Made by a program: the position numbers and the translations under genes
Shown: piece by piece, positions 57,897 to 64,000 of the stretch
Numbering within the stretch: position 1 is the first letter of the stretch
How the letters are laid out: each line of letters starts with the position of its first letter
The notes under the pieces: generated by a model
Told to the model about the DNA's origin: nothing
The model's database searches: none
Seen by the model: only the letters and a program-made list of their open reading frames with translations
Assembly (NCBI GenBank): GCA_039045975.1
Contig: JBCCJA010000015.1
Location: forward strand, 4,400 to 68,399
From: JBCCJA01 sp039045975
GTDB lineage: Bacteria; Planctomycetota; Planctomycetia; Planctomycetales; Planctomycetaceae
Reading direction: 5' to 3'
Length of the DNA: 64,000 bases

Positions 57897-59912
57897 ATGA
57901 ACGAACACGGCTTCGTCCGCGTCACCGCCGTGTCCCCGGTCGTGAAGGTCGCCGACCCGGCCGCCAACGTCGACGCCATGCTCGAGGTGCTCGACAAGCA
58001 CCCCGACAGCGACGTCGTCGTGTTCCCGGAACTGTCGATCACGGGCTACAGCTGCGGGGACCTGTTCGGGCAGGAGGCTTTGTTGGACGCGGCGGAGCGG
58101 GAGTTAAAGCGATTTGTCGAATCATCTTCAGGCTTCGCGGGCGTCGCCGTCATCGGTGTACCACTTCGGTGGCGCACGCGACTTTATAACTTCGCCGCAT
58201 TCACATGCGGTGGCGAGGTCGCTCACTATTCACCGAAGACGACTCTTCCTAACTACCACGAATTTTATGAGGCGCGCCGCTTCGAACCCGCATTCGTGAC
58301 GCCCGTAGACGACTTTCATCACGTCCCCGATCATGGCGGCGGAATTTCCGGGCCTTTGATTTCGGAACGTCTCGTCGAGATGCACATAGGAAACGGGGAG
58401 CAATCCGCGGCAGCGGTTCTCGCTGCCGAAATCTGTGAAGAGTTATGGATTCCGGAGCCGCCCAGCGGGCGGGCGGCCGCTCATGGTGCCGAAATCATTT
58501 TGAATCTCTCGGCCAGCCCGGAGCAGGTCGGGAAAGCCGCTTACCGACGTTCCCTTGTTGCGATGCAATCCGCCCGCTGCGTCGCCGCCTATGCCTATGC
58601 TTCGGCAGGTCCGTCGGAGTCGACGACCGATGTGGTTTTCGGGGGTCACTGCATGATCGCCGAGAACGGTCGCACCTTGGCCGAAGCCAGACCTTCGACA
58701 TATGACGTTGGCGTCGCCTGTACCGCCGACATCGATATGTCGGCACTTCGTGAAGAACGGCTCGAACGGACGACCTTTCGAGTCCGGTCGGGGGATAGTC
58801 ACCGCGATGTGGCTGCCGGCATTGTGATTCCCGAGCGAAATACCTCCTCGCTCCTCCGCCCCGTCCCCGCCCACCCCTTCGTTCCCGCCGACCCCGCCAC
58901 CAAAGCCGAACACTGCGAAGAGATCTTCGCGATCCAGACCCACGCCCTCGCCAAGCGACTCGGCCGACTCGGCGATAACTGGATCGCCGTCGTCGGCGTC
59001 TCCGGTGGGCTCGACTCGACCCTCGCGCTGCTCGTCGCCGCGAAGACGTGTGACCTCTTAGAAGTCCCGCGGTCGCGGATCACCGGCGTGACGATGCCCG
59101 GGTTCGGTACGACGGCCCGCACGCGGTCGCAGGCCGACGAGTTGATGGAACACCTCGGCGTCACGGCCGAGACGGTCGATATCCGCGAGCTGTGCCTTAA
59201 AACCTTCCGCGACCTCGGCCATAAGCCGTTCGGCATCGACCCGTCGATGTCGGTCGAGGAATTTCAACAAGCCCTCGCCGGCGTGCCGGCCGAGAAACGG
59301 CATGACCTGACGTTCGAAAACGTCCAGGCCCGCGTCCGGACTCTCATCCTGATGTCGAAGGGCTTCGTCATCGGCACCGGCGACATGTCGGAGGCGGCAC
59401 TCGGGTGGTCGACTTACAACGCCGACCACATGTCGATGTACAACCCGAACTGCTCCGTCCCGAAGACGCTCGTGCGGCACCTCGTCGCCTATGTCGCCGA
59501 GGCCGAGTTCGACGGCCCGGCCCGCGAGACCTTAAACGCGGTCTGCGACACGCCCGTCAGCCCGGAACTGCTCCCGCCGGGGGCCGACGGCGAGATCGCG
59601 CAGTCGACCGAGGCGACCCTCGGCCCCTACGAGCTGCACGACTTCTTCCTCTACCACATGATCCGTCACGGCGCGACGCCGCGGAAAATCCTCTTCCTCG
59701 CCGGCCACGCCGACTTCGACGGCGACTACACGCCCGAATTCATCAGGGCGACGCTAAAGACCTTCTACACCCGCTTCTTCGCCAGCCAATATAAGCGGTC
59801 GTGCGTCCCCGACGGCCCGAAAGTCGGTTCGGTCAGCCTCTCGCCCCGCGGCGACTGGCGCATGCCGTCCGACGCCGACGTCACGGCGTGGATTCGGGAG
59901 TTGGATGCGTAA
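57897..59912 (+). CDS. nadE: Glutamine-dependent NAD+ synthetase
   Basis: NadE amidates deamido-NAD with ammonia from glutamine. The 671-residue protein has the nitrilase-type glutaminase domain with the triad Glu-45 (FPELSITGY), Lys-114 (YSPKTTLPNYHEFYE) and Cys-180 (AEICEELW), and a synthetase domain with the P-loop SGGLDS (about residue 369), GTGDMSEAALGWSTYN and SVPKTLVRHLV. From about 58095 to 58850 (residues 67-318) third positions become A/T-richer than in the rest of the gene, while the reading frame and catalytic residues are kept. That patch looks like a segment of different origin. Confidence 0.96.
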   Translation: MNEHGFVRVTAVSPVVKVADPAANVDAMLEVLDKHPDSDVVVFPELSITGYSCGDLFGQEALLDAAERELKRFVESSSGFAGVAVIGVPLRWRTRLYNFAAFTCGGEVAHYSPKTTLPNYHEFYEARRFEPAFVTPVDDFHHVPDHGGGISGPLISERLVEMHIGNGEQSAAAVLAAEICEELWIPEPPSGRAAAHGAEIILNLSASPEQVGKAAYRRSLVAMQSARCVAAYAYASAGPSESTTDVVFGGHCMIAENGRTLAEARPSTYDVGVACTADIDMSALREERLERTTFRVRSGDSHRDVAAGIVIPERNTSSLLRPVPAHPFVPADPATKAEHCEEIFAIQTHALAKRLGRLGDNWIAVVGVSGGLDSTLALLVAAKTCDLLEVPRSRITGVTMPGFGTTARTRSQADELMEHLGVTAETVDIRELCLKTFRDLGHKPFGIDPSMSVEEFQQALAGVPAEKRHDLTFENVQARVRTLILMSKGFVIGTGDMSEAALGWSTYNADHMSMYNPNCSVPKTLVRHLVAYVAEAEFDGPARETLNAVCDTPVSPELLPPGADGEIAQSTEATLGPYELHDFFLYHMIRHGATPRKILFLAGHADFDGDYTPEFIRATLKTFYTRFFASQYKRSCVPDGPKVGSVSLSPRGDWRMPSDADVTAWIRELDA

Positions 59913-60208
59913 ACCGTTCTCCGCGCCCGAAGCAATTTCTACACGGCGTGTGCAAATTTCGGCGTTCCCGGCCCGGAACCGCATTGACCGGGTCTCCTTC
60001 GCTGACCTACGACCCGCGCCCCTAGCGATGCCGCGGGGTCCGTTCCGGGCCGCGTCGGTGCCGTGACGGGCCGGCCGGGAGGCCGGGCGGGCGGTCGTGA
60101 CGCGACAGGAAGTCGCCGTCGGCCGGGCCCGCGAACCGGCCACCGCACACACCACGGACGACCGCGATGACGCCCGACCGACGGAACGACTCCCAGGAGG
60201 ACGGAGCC
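59913..60208. other. Gap upstream of the secretin gene
   Basis: In these 296 bp I see no open frame with protein-like content. A TTGACC at 59984-59989 might be a -35 element but has no good partner. The end carries AGGAGG (60195-60200), the ribosome site of the next gene. The interior is GC-rich with short inverted repeats, none with a T-run. Confidence 0.4.
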
Positions 60209-63200
60209 TTGTCAGCCCCCGCACACCACGCCGCCCGCCGGATCGGGCTCGGAGCCGCGGCCGCGGCGGTGATCGCCGCCGCCTGCGCCGCCGCGTTCCT
60301 CGACCGTCCCGGCCGGGTCGCGACCGCCGCCGACGGCCGGTTCGCCTCCGTGCCCGCGGGTGACCTCTTCCGCGACGGCCGGGCCCTGTACGCCGAAGGT
60401 AAATATGCAGATGCCCTCGCCCGGCTCGAAGCCGCCGCCGAGCGTCGCGGCGAGCTCGACTCGTTCGGGCAGGCCGAGCTGAACAACGTCCTGCACCGCA
60501 CGCGGCTTGCCGCCGGCGTTCCGGCCGGCGGGACCCGGGTCAATAAGCATTACGAGCGGACCGCCCGCCTGTATCTGAAAGAGGCCCGTCGCGCGATGGA
60601 GGCCGGCGACTTCGTCGGTGCCCGCCAGATGGCGGACGCGGCCGGCAAGTTACCGGTCGACTGGACCGGTCGGCCCGACGGCCCGCAGGCCCTGATCGTG
60701 GAGATCGACCGGTTGGAAAACGGCGGTGCGACGACGTCGGCCGTCGTCCCGGCCGGCGGGGTCGTGACCGCCGCCGCGTTCGACGACGGCGACGGTTGGG
60801 AGTCGATCGGCGGCGTCCGTCAGATCTCGGCCGAGGCCGAAGAGGCGAAGTTTGCCGTCAAAGCCGAGGCGGTCCGCCTCGTCGGCGAGGCCCGGGCCGC
60901 GTTGGCGGCCGGCCGTGCCGCCGAAGCCCGCACGAAGGCGATCGCCGCCCGCGACCTCGACGTGACCTGGGGCCTGTTGGAAGACCGTCCGGAGTCGGTC
61001 CTCGCCGCCGCCGACGCGTTCATCGCGAAGGCCCGCCCGGTCGTCGATTCGGCGTTACAGAACAAAGCGGCCCGCAAGGGTCAGGCGATGAACTTCCTGC
61101 GTCAGGCCCGGCTCGCGATGCGTTCGGGCGACGCGGATGCGGCCCGCGACCTGGCCGAGCGGGCGATCGCCCTCGACGTCGATTACGCCGCCGGCGACGA
61201 CCGGCCCGATCTCGTCCTGACGACGCTGGCCGAGAAATTCGACGCCCCGAAACCGGCCGCCGAGCCGGCCCCGGCCGTCGTCGCCGCCCCGACCGGCAAC
61301 GCCGCCGAGCGGTCGGTCGCGCTCGAACTCGTCACGCGTGCCCGCGAGGCGTTCGAGGCCGGTAACCTCGTCGGCGCGCGTCAGCTCGCCGAGAAGGCCG
61401 CGGGGTATGACGTCACCTACGAACTGTTCGACGAGCGTCCCGGTAAGCTGCTCGACGAGATCGCCGCTGCGGAAGCTCAAACGCGGAACTTCCGGAACGT
61501 CGCGCAGGCGACGCCGCGTCCGCTGCCCGCGGCCGCCGAGCCGGTCGCGATGCCGGAGGCCGCGACGGCCCCGCGGACGCTGACGCCGCCGGGCGGCGTG
61601 ACGGCGATCCCGACCGTCGCCGGCGGATCGGCCGACGAACTGTTCCGCCAAGGACGCGACGCCCTCAAGCGGGGCGACCGCGACGCCGCGTACGCCTGCT
61701 TCCTGGCCGCGCACGAGGCCGGGCCGCAGACGCTCGACGCGTTCCGCCGCAGTGAGCTTTCGAACTACCTCCGCGAACTGAAGCCGCGGGGCGACGTCCG
61801 CACCGTCGGCGCACTCGAGCCGCTCGCCTATGGCGAAGGCAGTCGCACCGGCGCGGCCGCCGGCCGTGAGACGGCCCGCCTCGACCGGCTCAAGACGGAA
61901 GTGCTCAACGCGATCTTCCGGGCCGAGCGGCTCCGCGAGACCAATCCCGACGAGGCGATCGCCGTCCTCGACCGGACCGACGCGACGGTCGCGGCGTCGG
62001 CGATCAACGACGAACTGAAGTCGCCGCTGCTGCGTCAGCTCGACCGGACGCGGGAGAAGGTCACGGCGTATGCCGATCGGATGCAGCCGCTGATCGACCT
62101 GAAGCGGAACAACGAGGAGGTCCTCGCGACGATCAAGGTCGAGCGCGAGGCCCAGGCCCGCCGCGAGTCGGAACTGGCCCGCATGACCGGCGAGTTCAAC
62201 GACCTGATGAAACAACGGCGGTTCGCGGAGGCCGACGCGCTCGCCCGCGAGGCCCGCGAGCTCGACCCGGAAAACCCGGCCGTCACGCTGATGGTCACCA
62301 AGGCCCAGGTGGCGTGGGCGATCGCCCGCGGCGAGGACGCCGACCGGCTCAAGGCCGACTACTTCAGCAACGCTCTGGACGACGTCGACATGTCGATCGG
62401 GACGTACACCGATTCGATCCTCTATCCCGATATCGAGGACTGGCAGGACATCGTCCGTCGCCGGAAGTACTCGCCCGATAACAAGGTCCGGACCGAGGCG
62501 GAGGAGCAGATCAACCGCTCGATGACGCGTCAGGTGTCGCTCGACTTCGAGAACGCCCCGCTGAAGAGCGTTATTGATCACCTCGCGTTGCTGGCCGATT
62601 CGAACATCGTCATCGACCAGGTCGGACTCGCCGACGCCGGCGTGACGACCGACACGCCGGTCTCGATCAACGTCGAGGGCATCCAGCTTAAGAGCGCCCT
62701 GAACATCATCCTGCGGCCGTTGCAGCTCGGCACGATGGTCGAGGACGAGGTCCTCAAAGTGACCAGCCGGCAGCGGCAAGAGGGTCGACTCGTGACGGTG
62801 ACCTACCCGGTCGCCGACCTCGTGATCCCGATCGAGAACTTTACGAACCCCGGCAACATGGCGCCGATGACCCCGGAGCAGTTCAACCCGGGCGTCAACT
62901 TCAGCGTGCCGTCGTTCGGCCAACCGCAGACGACGGTCGGCCTGCCCGCGTTCGGTCAGATCGGCGACCCGCTCGCCGGTACCGGTTACGCCGAACGGGC
63001 CGGCAGGCCGGAGACGGTCGGACGGTCGGAGGCCGATTTCAAGGGCCTGTCCGAGCTGATCACGAACACGATCGCGCCCGAAAGCTGGGCCGCGATCGGT
63101 GGCAACGGCGACCTGCAGCCCTTCGACACGACGCTGTCGCTGGTGATCCGGCAGACCGAAACGGTCCACGAAGAAATTCGCGACCTGCTCCAGCAGCTGC

Positions 63201-64000
63201 GGCGGCTGCAAGACCTGCAGGTCACCGTCGAGGTCCGCTTCATTAGCGTCGCGGACGACTTCTTCGAGCAGATCGGCGTCGACTTCGACTTCGACATCCA
63301 AGATACGCTCGGCGGTCCGACCGACGGGGACTTCGGCGACTTCCAGCCGGGCGAGATCCCGACGTCACCGACCTTCGAACTCGGCAACGACCGCGATTTC
63401 CGCGACTTCGACAGCTACCGCAAAGGGACCGTTGTCGGTCTCGCGAACGACTCTACCGAGTTCACCGCCGACCAGGACATTTCCTTCCAGCAGGGCTCGT
63501 TCGGCGTCGGGATCCCCGAGTTCGGGGCGTTCGACCCGAGCGTCGGCGGCTCGATCGGCTTCGCGATCCTGTCCGACATCGAAGCGTTCTTCTTCATCCA
63601 GGCGGCCCAGAGTTCGTCGCGTGTGAACCTGTTGTTCGCCCCGAAGGTGACGCTGTTCAATGGCCAGTTCGCGCAGATCTCGGACGTCGCCCAGGTGCCG
63701 TTCGTAACGAGCGTCATTCCCGTCGTCGGGTTCTTCTCGGTCGGCTTCCAGCCGATCATCACGCCGGTGCAGGAGGGCATTTCGCTCGGCATCCAGGCGG
63801 TTATTAGTGCCGACCGACGCTACGTGCGGCTGACGCCGCAGCCGATCTTCTCGACCATCACCGACGTCAGCACGTTCTCGTTCGTCTCCGGTGACGGCGG
63901 CGGGGCCGGCGGCGGGATCGCGGGCGGATTCGCCGGCGGTGCGGCCGGCGGTGCGGGTGCGGCCGGGGCCGGCGGCGGCTTCGGCGGCGGCGGCGTGGGC
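60209..64000 (+). CDS. Large secretin-family outer-membrane protein (partial)
   Basis: A frame of 1264 codons that leaves the window at its 3' end. The start is TTG 60209, eight bases after a perfect AGGAGG. A membrane or signal segment ([20 protein letters not shown], residues 11-31) is followed by some 740 residues of helical TPR-like Ala/Arg/Glu-rich repeats ([40 protein letters not shown]). A secretin/TonB short N-terminal-like domain (about 775-855: [29 protein letters not shown]) and a strand-rich N-domain ([12 protein letters not shown], near 1005) follow. The secretin core is [20 protein letters not shown], near 1138. A Gly-rich run begins near 1227. It probably forms the outer-membrane pore of a type II or Flp-type secretion system. 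Confidence 0.88.
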   Translation, partial: MSAPAHHAARRIGLGAAAAAVIAAACAAAFLDRPGRVATAADGRFASVPAGDLFRDGRALYAEGKYADALARLEAAAERRGELDSFGQAELNNVLHRTRLAAGVPAGGTRVNKHYERTARLYLKEARRAMEAGDFVGARQMADAAGKLPVDWTGRPDGPQALIVEIDRLENGGATTSAVVPAGGVVTAAAFDDGDGWESIGGVRQISAEAEEAKFAVKAEAVRLVGEARAALAAGRAAEARTKAIAARDLDVTWGLLEDRPESVLAAADAFIAKARPVVDSALQNKAARKGQAMNFLRQARLAMRSGDADAARDLAERAIALDVDYAAGDDRPDLVLTTLAEKFDAPKPAAEPAPAVVAAPTGNAAERSVALELVTRAREAFEAGNLVGARQLAEKAAGYDVTYELFDERPGKLLDEIAAAEAQTRNFRNVAQATPRPLPAAAEPVAMPEAATAPRTLTPPGGVTAIPTVAGGSADELFRQGRDALKRGDRDAAYACFLAAHEAGPQTLDAFRRSELSNYLRELKPRGDVRTVGALEPLAYGEGSRTGAAAGRETARLDRLKTEVLNAIFRAERLRETNPDEAIAVLDRTDATVAASAINDELKSPLLRQLDRTREKVTAYADRMQPLIDLKRNNEEVLATIKVEREAQARRESELARMTGEFNDLMKQRRFAEADALAREARELDPENPAVTLMVTKAQVAWAIARGEDADRLKADYFSNALDDVDMSIGTYTDSILYPDIEDWQDIVRRRKYSPDNKVRTEAEEQINRSMTRQVSLDFENAPLKSVIDHLALLADSNIVIDQVGLADAGVTTDTPVSINVEGIQLKSALNIILRPLQLGTMVEDEVLKVTSRQRQEGRLVTVTYPVADLVIPIENFTNPGNMAPMTPEQFNPGVNFSVPSFGQPQTTVGLPAFGQIGDPLAGTGYAERAGRPETVGRSEADFKGLSELITNTIAPESWAAIGGNGDLQPFDTTLSLVIRQTETVHEEIRDLLQQLRRLQDLQVTVEVRFISVADDFFEQIGVDFDFDIQDTLGGPTDGDFGDFQPGEIPTSPTFELGNDRDFRDFDSYRKGTVVGLANDSTEFTADQDISFQQGSFGVGIPEFGAFDPSVGGSIGFAILSDIEAFFFIQAAQSSSRVNLLFAPKVTLFNGQFAQISDVAQVPFVTSVIPVVGFFSVGFQPIITPVQEGISLGIQAVISADRRYVRLTPQPIFSTITDVSTFSFVSGDGGGAGGGIAGGFAGGAAGGAGAAGAGGGFGGGGVG

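Noticed and set aside
61055..63301. 748-residue antisense frame over the secretin gene
   Set aside because: It is a shadow: Arg/Asp/Leu-rich without motifs, while the plus strand encodes a coherent secretin.

Overview
The window is a high-GC bacterial chromosome segment (roughly two thirds G+C by eye). It looks like a planctomycete: three secreted sulfatases, several lipoproteins, a CsrA-type regulator, TadE/von Willebrand genes, a DUF1570 protein, LpxK and Lnt (so an outer membrane with lipid A and lipoproteins), zinc-ribbon membrane proteins and a very long secretin. The genus is not certain; a GC-rich member of Planctomycetia is my inference. I see no rRNA, tRNA, CRISPR array or complete insertion sequence.

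Layout. 0-11 kb: a partial lipoprotein-like gene at the left edge, a HEAT-repeat exported protein, serine acetyltransferase (cysE), a pair of exported redoxins (one without cysteines), purH, a Nudix hydrolase, a sulfatase and a radical SAM protein. 11.7-18.3 kb: csrA followed by degenerate coding remnants, parB, lpxK, a lipoprotein, an RlmI-like methyltransferase, a stand-alone transposase-type domain, a 53-residue membrane protein and a DoxX protein. 18.3-26.1 kb: a 500-bp gap with three DnaA-box-like 9-mers and an AT-rich stretch, then dnaN, a DciA/DUF721 gene, gyrB, a phytochelatin synthase-like protein, a small membrane protein and lnt. The parB/dnaN/dciA/gyrB neighbourhood suggests that the replication origin lies here, although dnaA is not in the window.

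26-36 kb: a TadE / VWA / TadE operon with overlapping starts and stops, cell-envelope proteins of unknown function, metG, a zinc-ribbon protein and a beta-barrel-like protein. 36.2-36.8 kb is a repeat-rich gap containing a 45-bp remnant of a second copy of the barrel gene, a hairpin element and a 104-bp dispersed repeat also present at 785-888. 36.8-46.4 kb: two tandem PQQ-propeller membrane proteins, a nucleotidyltransferase-like protein, a DUF1223 protein, a DUF1570 protein, a SurA-like lipoprotein and a DUF433/PIN-type toxin-antitoxin pair. 46.4-64 kb: mfd, a 48-residue membrane protein, a sulfatase with an atypical signature, a SUFU-domain protein, a fatty acid desaturase, an orphan PIN protein, a glycosidase-like propeller, a third sulfatase, dgkA, glutamine-dependent nadE, and the 5' 3.8 kb of a secretin gene that runs off the right edge.

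The window is mostly core and envelope genes. I did not find a convincing multi-gene defence or biosynthetic system. The most unusual material is small-scale: families of long perfect hairpins between or inside genes, a dispersed 104-bp repeat upstream of genes, a paralogue tail whose only differences are synonymous, low-GC patches inside nadE and metG, and an active/inactive redoxin pair.
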